Below, piece after piece: positions 38,001-52,421 of a DNA stretch of 64,000 nucleotides. How positions within the stretch are numbered: position 1 is the stretch's first letter; each line of letters starts with the position of its first letter. This DNA comes from Istiophorus platypterus (lineage: Eukaryota; Chordata; Actinopteri; Istiophoriformes; Istiophoridae), in contig CM029115.1 of NCBI GenBank assembly GCA_016859345.1, forward strand, positions 15,711,001 through 15,775,000, in the 5' to 3' direction. A program made the translations under genes and the position numbers. Below the pieces are notes generated by a model, which worked only from the letters and a program-made list of their open reading frames with translations, did not search any database and was not told where the DNA came from.

Positions 38001-41000
38001 TGAGTCAGCATTTAAATATGCTATCAATTGTAACTAGAGCAGGATGAGGTTACACAGTTCCTGGTGTATGTAATGTGATTTGTTGTGGCATTCAAGTCAA
38101 AAGTGAGACTGGGAGAGTGAGAAAATGGATTAGCTTTAAGGTAGAGGTTAGGTAACTATTCTGATAACAGCATTAATGATAATGATAATAATAAAAAAAA
38201 GCTGAACGTTCTGTGTGACCAGATAAAACCAAATTATGACCCATTAGTTTCTGTATGACACTGGATCGTTATATGAATGAATTATGTGAATTGAATAGGG
38301 CGGGTTTAGATCAAATTTTTCAGAGGTTACCTTTAACCTTAAACTGTGATAAGATGTGGATGTCCTCAATATGACTAAATGGTTTCATCTAAATGAAACA
38401 GCTGGATTCTCTAGTTGATCAGTTACTACTGCTCTCAGTTAATTCGAGTGTGAATGCTCTGGTCTCTGATGTAACTCCCGTGTCAGGCATGCCGTGCTGG
38501 TAATATTGTGTAAACGGGGACAGAGCTGTGTATGTGTTTATGTTTATGTGTACATTTGCTCTTGTGTGTTCTTAGGTAATATGTGACAGGGGAGAACAAC
38601 GGCAGCAGACAATCGAATAAAATTCAATATAAAATTCCACTGAGCGACACAGTCAGTGGCATGGTTACATTAATATGATGGAGCTGTGTGCTGAATTTAA
38701 GTGAGACAATGTCCTTCTCTGTGTCAAACCATGACTTAACAGTGATCAGCAGAGAGACATTACGAAATCTGGGTTTGATGGAGTCTAGTTAGATTGCTTA
38801 AACACCTCTGATGTACAATAACTACAATGTAGCTCCTTTTTTGATGTACTTCAGAAAAAAAAGCCGTTGTAAGTCGGTGAAAATTTAACACAACTCTGCA
38901 GATTTCACCAGGCACAAAAAAGATGTTCACAGATGCAGCTCAAAAAAAATGCACCAAAAACTGCCCCATTCTCAGGGTATGAAAGAAAAACATTATAGCC
39001 ACATGGATCCCCGGGACAATCAGAATGTTATGAAATGTAATGTCAAACCATGTAGCTTTGCTTGTGGGGAAAAGACGTCCAGAAAGGGCAACGATGCAAT
39101 AGAATACACCGAAAGTAAAAAAATACATGAAACAGGAATTCAGTGGGTCTGTGTGTGTGAAGACAATTCTTCTGCTTTTCTCATTCTATTATTCTTCATA
39201 CTGCACCAATTCTTTAATCATGCCTTTTAATTTCCCTAAATATGTCTGAAAGTTGTAAAACCCACATTCTGTTGTTCCTTGTTGCTGCAACTGGGCCTTT
39301 GTCAGCTATGCAGCAGATAGCAACTGTATATTGGATATGCAGATTTATTTTTCCACATAATCATTGTTTGATTGCAGTAGAATCATCCCCTTATTTACTT
39401 TTATGAATGTTGCAAAGAATGTTGTTATTAGTGCAGCGTAAAGATACCATACAATTGTTTTGTCATTTACATTTGTGCATTAAACAACCCTCAGGTAGTA
39501 CAGTAGTAAAGAGTGTGTGAGAGCAGGTGAGAACAGGTGAGAGCAGGTGAGAGCAGGTGAGCGCAGGTGAGAGCAGGTGAGCGTGTACAATATGAAGCAG
39601 GAAAAGCTTGTGTGTGCTTTCAACATAATTTTCTTCTTTGAATAGATTTGACTATGATTGATTTTTTTAATCTTTTTATACATGTTATGAAATTGCTCAG
39701 AGACACATACACAGTGATTTTGATCAAATGACAAGCACAGCAGCTACAGTAAGCAGTGGTTTATTAACTGTGCCATTTGGGTGTTTGAACTGAGCCCATT
39801 CTCCAAAAATGAAAATGTCAAGAGCACTACTATTCAGGAAAGACCAGGACAAAATATCTTTAGCAAGTTTCTTAATAAGCAGTCTATCTGGTTAATCAGG
39901 TTTCTTTGCAGAATAGAGTTATTGACAGGCTGCTGTCACAGTGTTAAAATTAAAAATAGTGAATCTTTCTTTCATTGATTTAAAAAAAATAAAACGGTGG
40001 CTGATTTCTGCAAAACAAGTGCATCATTTAACTCATCTCATGTGTTTCATCGTCTTGCAGTGGGAATTAACTGCAAGCCTGGAAAATTATCTTTTAAAAT
40101 CATCTGTAATCAGTCTTTACTCTTTTAAGAAATGGTGGCATCTAAATACAGCTCCTTAAGACCATAAATATCTCATTTTAATTTTCAGGGGATTTTGTAG
40201 GGGAACATTAAGGCTGCACACTCAGTTCCTGTTTGCTCGTCCCATTTCAGGTGTACCAAGGTCAGTCCATTGCACGAATTTTGATCATCTGGCTTCACTA
40301 ACTGACAAAATTGGCAACAAGCATAAACCAAATCTTAAAGCTTTAAATGAATCTTTAGACACATATGCCGACAACACAGATGCTACATCAAAATTTGCCT
40401 ACAGTCTATGGATACTTGCTATGTTTCATCTAATACATACAGTCAATGTGTGGCTACATTTTGTACAGTGGAGGGTCAACTCAGTTGATCACCCTGTGGT
40501 GGATCATTCAGTTGATACCGTGTTCATTCACAGTCCACAGACACATGGTGTATTTCATTGGATGCACCTCTACCACAATTCTCTTCAGACTCCCCAGATT
40601 TATTGAAAACACAGCAGTCCATAGAAGGATCACTGACTTTTACTGCCGTCAAATAACTATTAGTTTTAAATTAATATATTACTTGTTAATCTATTACAGG
40701 ATTTGTGGTGAATATAAACTAACTTTGGGTGAAAACTTTAGATGGTGTAGTTCTCATCTTATTTAGACATTGATGGCATTTTCTGGGAGGGCATCAACAA
40801 TTAAGATAACCGAGAGTAATCAATATAGATATAGAGTAAAGGGAACATTTGCAGAAATAAGGGTTAAACTTAGGTAAAGGAAAGCAATAAACTAACATTT
40901 TTGCACCGAGGCACGCTCAAATAAGAGAGAATCTATTTCATCTGGTGTGAAAATTGAGATATAAAGCAACACAACTTAAAGGCTGGCATCCACAATACTG

Positions 41001-41911
41001 TGGTTTGTGTCAAATGATAGTAGCAGACTGTCACGCGCAGTTTCTCCAAGTTTTAGCTGCTTTCACCGTGTCAACATCAGACTTCCATGTGACTAGTATC
41101 TGAGAGTTTCAAATAAAGGAGCGTGTAAACTAAATGAGAGTAAAAAGAAACAAGCGTTTTGTGCAGCTGACATCTCAAACCCCCAAAACTAACACCCTTT
41201 AAAAAAACTGACATCAGTCTGACTTTAGAAAATGTAGTCTACAGACTGATAAAACACCACAAACAAGAATACAAATGCAACAACCACAAAAACAACAGAA
41301 ATTCTCTAGGGCCACCACTGAAATCCTCTACAAAGACGTTTATCTCTGCTAGCTGCTCTAGGTCAGGTTCATGAAAACTTGTGATGACTCTTGATCCCTT
41401 GGATCACTTGGTTCTTCCAGCAATCAAATAAGGATTTACAGTGAAAAAAAGAAGATACAATAGGAATCATCCCATGAAAAAAATGTCCTTCAAAAGGTTT
41501 TTCAAAGACCTCCATTACCAATACTGCTAAGCTTTTTTACTCCTTTCCCAGAGTACTTATGCTTTGTAATATCCTCTGGTTGCTTTTGCTGTTGCCATGT
41601 GTTGAAACTGTTTTTCAGAGCAATTCATCAAGTTGTTAATGTTAAACCAAACCTTACAACATGGCAGGTTAAAGCTGGTTTGAAAACAAGAGCCACTCAT
41701 ATGGCTCTTCTGACTCAAAGTAACAATGATGTTAGTCCAGTCCATTTATAACACGTCAGCCCTGAATTGGTAAACCAAAATTATGTTTTTAGTTTTCACT
41801 CATTTGGTGCTGTCAAGTCAGTTTCAAGACGACAAACCAGCTGGTTGAAGGGTTCGATCCCGTTTTTAAATGGTGCTGAAAAGGGACTATTTTGTCTGTT
41901 GAAGCCATTTT
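35092..41911. other. Intergenic region between egflam and the reeler gene
   Basis: No coding exon recognised. It contains a T20 run at 37,837-37,856 and a 10-bp minisatellite at 39,521-39,580. The 3' UTR of egflam should occupy the right end; TTTATT at about 40,598 (AATAAA on the minus strand) is one possible poly(A) signal, which would give a UTR of about 1.3 kb. Open frames here are short and resemble nothing I know. Confidence 0.5.
39521..39580 (+). repeat. 10-bp minisatellite, six units of GAGCAGGTGA
   Basis: Six consecutive 10-bp units (gagcaggtga, with gaacaggtga and gcgcaggtga variants) each carry CAGGTGA. That gives six CAGGTG E-boxes spaced exactly ten bases apart, or six copies of the 5' splice-site consensus CAG|GTGAG on the plus strand. 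Confidence 0.95.
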
Positions 41912-43285
41912 TTAGTTGGAACAAGTATTGATGTTCTTGCCATCAGCAGCATCCTCCACCAGTGCTAAGTGATAATCAGTGGAGAGTGTGAAGTGGGACA
42001 CGCAACCCACCAGGCCTCCAATGTACTGTCTGTTTGTGTGAAGAGCAATTTCTTTCATGCCACCTTCAGGGGGAGAACACAGAGAAAACAGACAATGAAG
42101 GAAGAGCGTGCAGAAATGCAGATATCAAAATTATTTTTTGATATGCAGAACATATATAGTATTTTATGGGATTGTGAGTCGCAAGCTCCACCTACCAACA
42201 TATAAGGGTCCGTTGATATTGAGTTGTCTCATCTTGCCAGGTGCCCTGCCGGTCTTTGCTCCGTAGTCGTCCACTGTCAGCTTCCCTGACTGGCCATCCC
42301 TGAAGAGATGGGTGAAAATGGTAAACTTATTGGTGAACCTCAGAAACATTGCAAAGATTCCATTTTGGCACAGCATATTTTTTTTACTGATCTTACACTT
42401 TTTTGCAGTTAATTAAAGACACCAAATTCGTCCTTGGATTTTCCAATTTCCACATAGATTGAAAGTTAACGTATTTCAGAGTGTCCTGCCAGGGAAAGGA
42501 TCGCAGGCCAAATGACTGCAGCTTAATGCTGCGCTAAGCAATAATTTCATATTAACTGATGAAATGACAATATGCAATGCACAAAAGGTTCCTCAGAGTG
42601 ACAAAACCACAGACAACCACAGACGAAAACAAGGTAATTTTAGCATCCTTAAGCTCAGTGGTTTGGTTTGAATGTTAATGATTTTGGTCAATCTCATTGC
42701 TGTCATGATGCTAAATAAATATTAATATGGCTCCAGGTCCGCTGGATGTGTAAATAGCCATATCAGTTCTATAACATGAGAAATATGTCAATATTGTGTT
42801 TAGAGCTTGTTCTGCTGCCCCCATCTGGACAAGGGAATGAACTGATTCCGCATTAATGTCTGAGCTGTAAAGACAAGTGAAAGCAAAACATAGCCACAGA
42901 TGCTCTGTGATCCCCACAGCAGACATCGATTTGACTGGATTTTTTTGAGCTTACCTCACTGCTTTGACTCTGTGCCACTTTCCATCGCTGAAGGTCCCGT
43001 TGACAACAATGCTAGCCACACCACTGCCCAGGTTGTAACTAGGACAGCATAGAAGCACATAAAGGGTTTTTAGCTTTAAAGGGTGCAGTGGGTTCACATT
43101 TGCACTGGCCAGATAAATCCTGGTTCTTTTCCAGGTCATGGTCCTGCCTCAGACTTTGGGTCTTTTTTTAGCACTGCCTTTACTGGGTGCTGAGCTCTCC
43201 CTGCACAAGTGTTTCACTTCATTATCCTCATCCCTCTCTTGCACTAAATTCTCTTCCATGCCTAAATCTGCATTTTTTTCCCCTT

Positions 43286-43320
<35 letters not shown>

Positions 43321-44686
43321 AAGAATGAGTAGATATTAGTAGTATGTTTTACACTAACACACAAACAAATACCTGAAGAGTAGTGCACCATCCTGAAGCC
43401 CCATAGACAGGAAGTCACTGTTGGGTCTCATTGGACTGTCTCCTCGCCACAGCAACAAGCCATCCTTGGCTGTGCTCTTAAACCGCATGAAAAGGTTGGT
43501 CCTGGACCCAGACACCCTGAAAAAATGGTTTGCACATGAACAAGTACAAGCAAGTAAGGTTACAGAACTCATTATTCCTTCACCTAATATTTAGCATCTA
43601 GACTATCAATGAAGGGTCAGTTTAAGATTACCAATGAGGAACAGTCACGGGATAATATCAACTGTAAAAGACACCAAAAACCCTCTGCAGGCTTTGCAGT
43701 CTTATTTCATAAACGTTTTACCACCGACCTTTTAAGGATATCTCTGCTGTCATAGGTCAGGTAACTTCGCCCAATGAACTGTGGGATCTCAATGGCTTCA
43801 GTCACAGCTGTGTGGGGGAAAATACTGTATTTACTCCATATCATCACAAGGTGGCGGCATCATCATGCATTTACTGGCTAAAGCTAAGTGAGAACACTAA
43901 CACTGACACTTCGAAGACACATGAAATTGGGAGGGACCATGTGTATTTTCAAAGCTAATGTTTAAAGGCTAAGGTGCCGTTCAGGTTGTTGGATATCCTT
44001 TTTGAATTCATGCATGATAACTTACTGTTCAGACAGTAATTCCCACACTCTGTTCAGTGAAAGCATTAAAAAACAGAGAAGGCATAGATAGGCTTAAGGG
44101 ATTATGATATCTAATACATTATTCTATATGACATTACATGATGGCAGAGAAAAAAGCATTTAAACAATGAGGAGAAGAGAGATCGCATGACATGATTAAA
44201 ACCATATATTACACACAGACCAAAACACTGCTATGTCTAAAATGTCTAAAATTGTATTTAAAGAAATTATTTAGTTAATGCCAGCATTTGTTTTTCTTCC
44301 CTTATTGCAATGTAACAAACTGTGAAACATTCTACTACTACACAGTGCCATTAATCTTTGGGATGTGCTGGTAATTGTTTTAAATCTATCGGCAAAACTA
44401 CTACCGAATTATACTCAGTCTTTTAACCTCTATGAATGTGTTTTCTGACTAAGTAACATGCATAAGATTCATATAGGAACAAGGGTAGGGCAAACTACAA
44501 CTGACCTTTCTGGCAGTGCCTGCCGTCATAACCTAGGGGGCAGTCACACTCATATCCATCCCACTTTGGCCTGCAGGTCCCTCCATTGGCACAGGGGCTT
44601 TCCACACATGGGTGCACTGAATTTGCTATGTTAACACCACTAGCAGAGCCAGTTGTTATTGGGATGATGCGATCATTGAGTATCAG
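41912..44686 (-). CDS. egflam: egflam: EGF3 and laminin G domain 3, C-terminus
   Basis: Exons: 44506-44686 (end of LamG2 plus EGF3: CVESPCANGGTC to CDCPLGYDGRHCQK), microexon 44026-44049, 43729-43807 (VTEAIEIPQFIGRSYLTYDS onward; donor GTCGGT is weak), 43373-43516 (VSGSRTNLFMRFKSTAKDGL onward), 42955-43038 (YNLGSGVASIVVNGTFSDGK onward), 42196-42299 (DGQSGKLTVDDYGAKTGRAP onward) and 41912-42063 (GMKEIALHTNRQYIGGLVGC onward). The protein ends DAADGKNINTCSN. LamG3 is the most conserved domain, nearly identical in places to the mammalian sequence as remembered. Confidence 0.95.
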
Positions 44687-47600
44687 CTGGGGAGATGAAA
44701 TGAAAACAGACAGAGAGGAGGAAAATTAGGATGAAGCACGAAAAGGCGTAAAAAGATATTCTTCTAGTTTTGTGAATTCAGTATGGACTTTCTGCTGTTT
44801 ACTCCTTGCCAGTGTGATAGATTTTAAATGAGTTAATGAGTAGTGACCTTCATGAAATGATGTTAAAATAATCGTATTGTCAAATCAAACACTGGCTTCA
44901 TATTTCTGTTTAAATACAGGTGTTGTCGACCGTGTAGAGGCATAGCCATACCTTCTGAATAATTCCAGTGAAGGGCTTGATTACACCTGCCGTCTTCTTG
45001 GTTTTATCATATTCTGGCACTCCTCCAATATAGAGAGGTGAACTGCAGTTGATCTGAGTGAAAGCTCCCTGAAAAGAAAGATTAATTACGTCAGCCATTA
45101 ACAAATAAATCGAGTTATGTCATATAAATCAATATGTTCATGAATATTAACATCATTCTGGCTATGCTCTGCTTCCTCAATACTAAACACATCTTGCTTA
45201 AGAACTAAATATTGTATGTTTGACCAGGGATATTATAATTTTCGTTCCTCATGCACATTGCACCTAAATCAAATATATTTCATGAAAGATGCTGCAATAG
45301 AAAATCACACACAGGGGTTAGGAGACGTTTTATCCGTTTTTGTCATTCTGTTTTATAAGGATATTCATTTTAATGTTAAACAGTCAAATTGACGTGTATT
45401 TTAAAGCAACATCTTTGAAAAACAAATAAATACAATTATTAGGAGACACAGGGGACAGGAAAAAGATCCCATTACTTTCACTTGAGTTGAGTATGGAGCA
45501 AGTAAAAGAAAGCATGATATTTGAAACTAGAGTTTGTCGGCCAAATCCGGGCCAAGAAGATGATTAAATGTCACACATGTAGTAGGTGACTTAAGAAGGG
45601 AACCCATGCTTTGCTTCTGCTGGAAGTGTAAGTACACACACACACATACATACAATGTGTGTGTGTACTTACACTTTCAGCAACAGTGGAGAGTGTGGGG
45701 GAAGTATGTGTATTTTCACACACATACGGTGTGTGCAAATGCTCTGTTGCTGAGTTTATTTCTGCCCTCTTGTGGTCAAAAAATAACACAAATAGGCTTG
45801 ATGCAACACATGATAAAATACCTCAGCAATTCCTTCCATTGGCCTTTGGCTGTCAACCTGCAAGATACCACTCTTTGCTGTGCGAGACACCCGAAGCTCA
45901 TGCCATGTGTCCAGACTGACCTGCTCCTCACTCCTGTAACACAGATCATCAAGTTTAGCATGGGTCCTCCAGTTAGAAAATTTTAAAGGAATAGGAAAAT
46001 AAAAGGGACACAGAATAGAGTACAAGTAAATCAATCCAGTACCTTATGACTGTTCCTCCAGAGCCGCAGTCAAATCTGAACTCTATGTATCTGTCCACCA
46101 GGTTTATAGCCAGGAAGTCTCCGCTGCCTGCGTCCTCACTGTACAGCAGCGTCCCGTCAGGCACTGACGGCCGAAACGTCAGCTCGAACTCCATGAAGGA
46201 AAGATAACTCTGGGAGGACTGAGGCCAGGGGATGACAGCGTACGAAAACACTGTCTCATTGAAGAGTGGTGAGAACAGTGAGAAACCTGAGGAGTTTGAG
46301 AGAGAACAAGAGGAAAAAAACGACGGAGGAAAGACGAAGGATTCGGGCCACGGGGGGAAGTAGAGGCGTTGAGCATTAAAATAATTAAGAGTGAAGAGGA
46401 GGAAAGGAGGAAGTTGATAGGAACAGAATAAAAAAAGAAAGGACATGAAGAGGAGGAAAAGAAAGTGGAAGGTTATTTTGTCTGAAAGCTGATCTGACAT
46501 GAAATTAGTCCCTTTGCATGTATATAAGAAATAATAATCCTCAACTCATTTATCCTCATAGTCTACTCAGCTGTTCAGTAATTACCTTAAAAGATCTGTG
46601 ACAGTCTATGACAGCCATCGAGTCAGAACAAACCACAATGAGATTTTTCTTTCTGCTTCTGCAGAGGTGCAACACTCTTGTAAACGAGACAAGTGTCTGT
46701 GTTAGTCTGCTAAGAGGGAAAGGAGAGTTGACTCACTCTCTTCACAAAGGGCTCCCCTGAAGCCGAGTGGGCACAGGCAGATGTAGCCGTCGGCACGGTT
46801 TGCAAAGCAGGCGCCACCGTTGGCACAGCTGACCAGATCACACACGCTGTCGCTGCACTCACCTGGTATTATTAGATCAGATATGAGGGGATAAGGCCAG
46901 ACTCAGCGTATGTATCTACATAGATAACTGGAAAAACAGAGTATGACTGATGCATTATGATATGTTCTCAGATTTCAAATAAAATGACTATAGCACAAGT
47001 CTGTGCAATGAATAACAATATCATCAAAATTCAAATATTGCCCTCTAACTTTATTACAATTATTCCTGTTTGTTGGCGAAAACAAGTTGTTTAGACTCCA
47101 AAACTGGTAATAAACCACTTACAACTACTCTAAGTACCAAAAACCTGAGGGGAGATCCAGAGTGTTATGAATGACATGGATAAGAACTGTACACCCTTCT
47201 TTCCTCACCTACATCAGCGCCACTCAGAGCTCTGCCCAGAGGCCAGGGTCTGAGATCTGTGGCCTTGTTGTTGATGGTCAGACTCTGAATGCACCCAACA
47301 AAGCCATGATTTGTCCCCGTCGCCCTCACCAGCCAATAAGCATTTGGGGACCCGCCCACATACATTGGGGAACGGAAAGTGATCTTCGTGTACTGGCCCT
47401 GAAACAGCATGTGAAAAGAAACATCCTTTTTTTCCGTGAACACACTCTTCACCACTAAGGCAGTCGGATCCCTAAATTCCAAATAATAGTTATTCAAATT
47501 AAAACTGACGTATAACAGGAGTTGTGAGCCTCATCAATATGCTTCCTTATTGATTAGAATGTAATGATTTCTATAACGATATTTCAAATAAACATGTTTA

Positions 47601-50600
47601 TAGAAACCCCAGTATTGTATTTATTTTACCTTAATGATGTACTCATTTCGACAGTAAACACAGTGCATGTGATCATATTGTATGCAGTTTACTTTGACGG
47701 GGTAATTTTATGCACAAAATCTATATGTCCTAACACTAACCAAATGTTGTGCAAAGGCAACGTGTGTATGCAAGCCTTTATTTTTTGTTTTCTGTGTGTG
47801 TTACTGCTACCTGTGAGCGTCCAGATATAGGGGTGTCATTGTCCATACGGAGCCAGCCGCTCATGCCGTCTCTGAAGACAGTCACTGTGTGCCACTGGCC
47901 AGGAACGATACGGCTCTCACTGACTATCTGAGCTGCTCCTGTGCCACAGTTAAACCTGTAGAGACACAAATTAAACAGGTCATTGTTTCATATCTCTCTC
48001 TCTCTCTCTCTCTCACTCTATCCATCTATAGATCTATCTATCTATCTATATAAATAAAAAAGTACAGTGTAAAAATTATGCTTTTGAAAATGTGTTTCTT
48101 TAACCAATTTAACTCCAAATTCCAAGAGTTTGACATTTCGGGAAAGGCGCTTCCTCCTTTTCCAACAGTTAGATGAGAGGAGCGATACCACTCTCCTGTC
48201 TGTATTTATGATACTACAGCCAGCAGGCAGTTCACCTTAATTAACACTTATTTAACCCCACATAAAGCTATATATATTGTCACATTAATATTTCAATTTT
48301 TGTATGAATTTAAATAAACAAGGTATAGTATGTTGAATATTGAGCTTTGGTGATACTGCAAGGCAGATTTTGTCATGTTTTAACACAGCTATCCCACTGT
48401 TTCTGGTCTTTGTGCTAAGCTAAGCTAAGCTAACCCTCTAATGGGTATAGCCTCATATTAATGGGACAAATATGGGATTGATATCAATCTCCTCATCTAA
48501 ATCTCTGCAAGAGTGTATTTCCCAAAATAGCTGAACTATTCCATCAAGTCTATATAAATCTAGAGTAAAACTTTTTCCCAGCTACTGGAACATATGTGTA
48601 TTCTTTATCTGTTTATTACAAGACCTCCCTCATGATGTATAGTGCTCAAAATGAGTATAATATATATTTAAGACACACTATTTTTATGACTAAATCACTT
48701 AGGGATGTGTCACTGTATCTTACATCAGCCAACAGTTTTTTATTTTTATTCATTTTTTTTCCCTTGATGCTTTTGAAAAATTGCTCATAGTTATCCTGAA
48801 ACTCTTTGTTTTCCTAAAAACCTATACTTTATTATATAATATATTATTACATATTATAATCACTGTCTTCCTCACCTGTAGTGCAGCTTTCCACGCACCA
48901 GGGCTAAAGAAGTAAAGTCTCCACGGCCTTGTTCGTTCTCTCCACAGTAAAGCAGCAAACCATCCTCAGAGTCTGCCTGCAACAGCAAGATACTGTTTCA
49001 AATACATTTTCATCTTTCTTAGGATGAAATAACCAAAGAGTGAAAACAGCACAATGTCTTACCTTGAATTCCAAAGTGATCTGAAAGGTCTGGTAAGAGT
49101 TTTTCAAGGGTTCAAAGGTCATGTGAGAGTAACCATGGAACTTAGGAAAGTTCACGGATACCGCTGAAGAAGAACAAAGATAAAATCATGATACAGTAAG
49201 TTTATGGTAACGGAGCCTGTGGGAATAGCCGCGAGAATTAAAACTAAATTGATTACAGAAATTCAGCTACGCTTCCCTCACCCTCAGAGCAAGTGTCCCC
49301 TCTTCGTCCGAGGTTACAGTGGCAGCGCGAACCTCCGCCGTCATAGTCACTGAGACAGAAGCTGTCAGGGGGGCACACAGTGTCATCGCAGGTCAGGTCG
49401 TACACACGAGGCACTTCACCTTTCCAGGGTGACATGGTTGGGGTGGTAGTGGTGGTGGGCAAAGTGATGCTAAGGTGGATCCAAACAGGAAGAAAGCTAC
49501 ACTTAGTGTTCAGTTTTCAGTGAAAACAAGGTTTTTACAGCGCATAGTCAGTGATTTAGCAAATAACTATGCTCCATTTCCAATATTTTTATTGCATTAT
49601 CGGTTATGCCCTCAGGTTTATCTATAAGTGACATTTGCTTTCTCAAATTCTCCTTGATGGTATCTTTTTTCCATCTGTGCTTTAAGAAAGAAAGTAAGAA
49701 ACAGCAAAAGACTAAATGTTCAACCATATTCAACCGAATGGTGGTTAGGTGAGAATATATTTGCTCCGGTTTGCGACATGCTATACATCACAACCAGACT
49801 GGCAGCTTAAATTGATGTGATATTTCAGTGCTTCAGTCATCGTCTTTATCAAATAATTGAGTGGAGGAGCACAAAAAAGCAAATTGTAGTTGGCTTTTAG
49901 GAGAAAGCAGAAAGCCAGGAGAAATAGTAATCTAGCAATCAATTTTTTTGAGATTTAAAAAAAACAAAACCTTTCCTGATATCCCTGTTTTTCTCTCTCA
50001 ATAGGGAAACGCATGTTAATGTCCAACTTTGCATTTAAAAGAGACGCCATTACCTGCTCCATTTGCTGATAAAGAAAAACAACATCCTACCAATCTAAAA
50101 TAGTACAAAAACATCTATAAAACAGATACCGAGGTCAGCCAAGGCTTTCTTACCTGGTAGTGGCAAGTGGGGCAGTAGTTGTGGTGTCAAAGGTGGACTC
50201 TGAAGTGCTTGAGAAGACCAGATCTGTGACGTCAGGGAAGATGGACGAGGTGGCGGTGGAAACTGGTAGGGCGGTGACATTGGGAGGAGCGATAGTGTTC
50301 ATACGGTAAACAACGTTCCGACCAGATGGCGGACCGGAGCGTGAACGGAGCTGGGACTTCCTGTTGTCCTGACTGATGCCTGGGAATGGCTTCAACTAGG
50401 AAGCAGAGGAGTAAAGAAATCACAGAAAAAGATGATTAGATAAATACTTTTGTCGTGAAAGTTTGTCACAGCGTGACTCAAATGTGTCATTGCTTCTTTT
50501 TACACATGTGTTGAGCAGCTAATATGACCTCTTTCTATCATTTAATCTAAGTTAAGACTCTGAATAAACTTAAATTATCACTATCCAACTCTCATGTTAA

Positions 50601-52349
50601 AACCCACCTCTTCAATAAAGATATCGTAATCTGAGTCATCAATGTCAAAGCCATCCTCATCTTTGATCTTGGAATCTGTGATATAACGGCCATAATCACC
50701 ACTGCCATCATCTGAGGCACCTGTTAAGAATGTCAGTCAGGACGATCACATGACTATTATTTCATGCTTTGATGGAACATAAATGATAAAAAAAACAGTC
50801 AAATGACAGGGGAAAAAAAACATGCCCACAATAGGTTGGCAAAATGGCAAAATATGAGTCATGAGTTACAGTAAAGGCAGGTCAGAGAATCACATCCTTA
50901 GGAAACAAGAAGCTAAGGGGGTGACACTGCAAACATACAGTAAAGTCCAAATTAATTACATATAACATTATACATATCCAATATTAATAACTAAATATGT
51001 CCTATTGTTCCTCTGCCTCACCCCTTTACTGTGTCGTTCTTTTTGGCAGTGACAGTGGCAGTTGGGAGGTTGGTGGTCATTAAAACCAAGCAATGTTAAT
51101 CAAAGAATAAAAATGCCTCAGATATTTTACATGGATACTACAGGACCATCAGGGTTGCAGGTTTGGACTTTTCCTCGGTATTACATTTGCAGCATCACCG
51201 TTGTGTATGACAAGGATATTTCAGCCACAGCAAAGTAACAGTGACAGTGAACATGGGGTAAAAAACAAACAACGATGACGGCTTCAGTGGAAGAGATGTT
51301 GAGGAAAGATGGCTGACTCCTCCGTGACTGTTTCCCTATAACGAATGATCATGTTGTGGCAATGATGAGATATTTGGTAGTTATGATGATGATAGACTGA
51401 CAGCAGTTGCTGCCTGCCCAGTGGGTCTACCTGTTAGCCTGTACCCAGGTTGCTGCACCACGTAACGAAAGGTGTCTCCTCGATATAGAAAAGTGCCGTA
51501 GGAAGCTCATAACGTACAAAGACAAAGCCAGACAGTGAATATAGTGAGCATGACGTAAACCAACTGCTAAAAATCACGTTTTCCCCGGCCATTTTAACTA
51601 ATTAGTTGGTAATTAGTAATTAGTAATTTCTTTTATCCAATCAATAAATTTGATAGAAGTTGTAAACAATGAAAGACTTTTTAATCAATCAGCATTCAAA
51701 TGTGCTGTTATACATTTAGTGCATGTTTTTCTTTTTCAATATCACATAATATGTTCAATATACTTTGGAAGTGCATTAAACATTTTCGTATATTTTGCAT
51801 ACCTTATATGGATTTAGTATGTATAGTATAAAATCATTATTAGTCTTAGATGTTCAATGTTTCCCTTCTGCACACTACAACACAAAAGGTTGGAAAAAAA
51901 CCAATTATGTGTATGTTCAATATTATATGTCCCCTTCCATCCTTCCTACCCTGAGGAAGGTTAATCTTAGCTTACATAACAGCATCCCCTCCCTCTCGTC
52001 TCCTTGCTGTTCCAGCTCCCGATCTATCTTAGTTGTACAGTGTCACTCCTCATATACTGTTGTGGAGTGATATCAGACAACCTATAAAAATTAAAACAAA
52101 AATGAAATTCATCTATCAAATATCTCTTGAAAACTTGACTTTTAAGCTTGAATAGATGCCAAGATTTAAAGTGCTAATTTGCACAGCCTAATAACATTAA
52201 ATCCCGAATACTGAGTGCCTGCATATTGGGAGGGGGGATGCCCAAAAAGCCCTCAGCAAACTAATCTGTTGTTGTGTAACAATCCCTATCAATCCATACC
52301 ACCCTGTTTCTAATCATTATAACACAAACACACACACACACGCACACGC

Positions 52350-52421
<72 letters not shown>

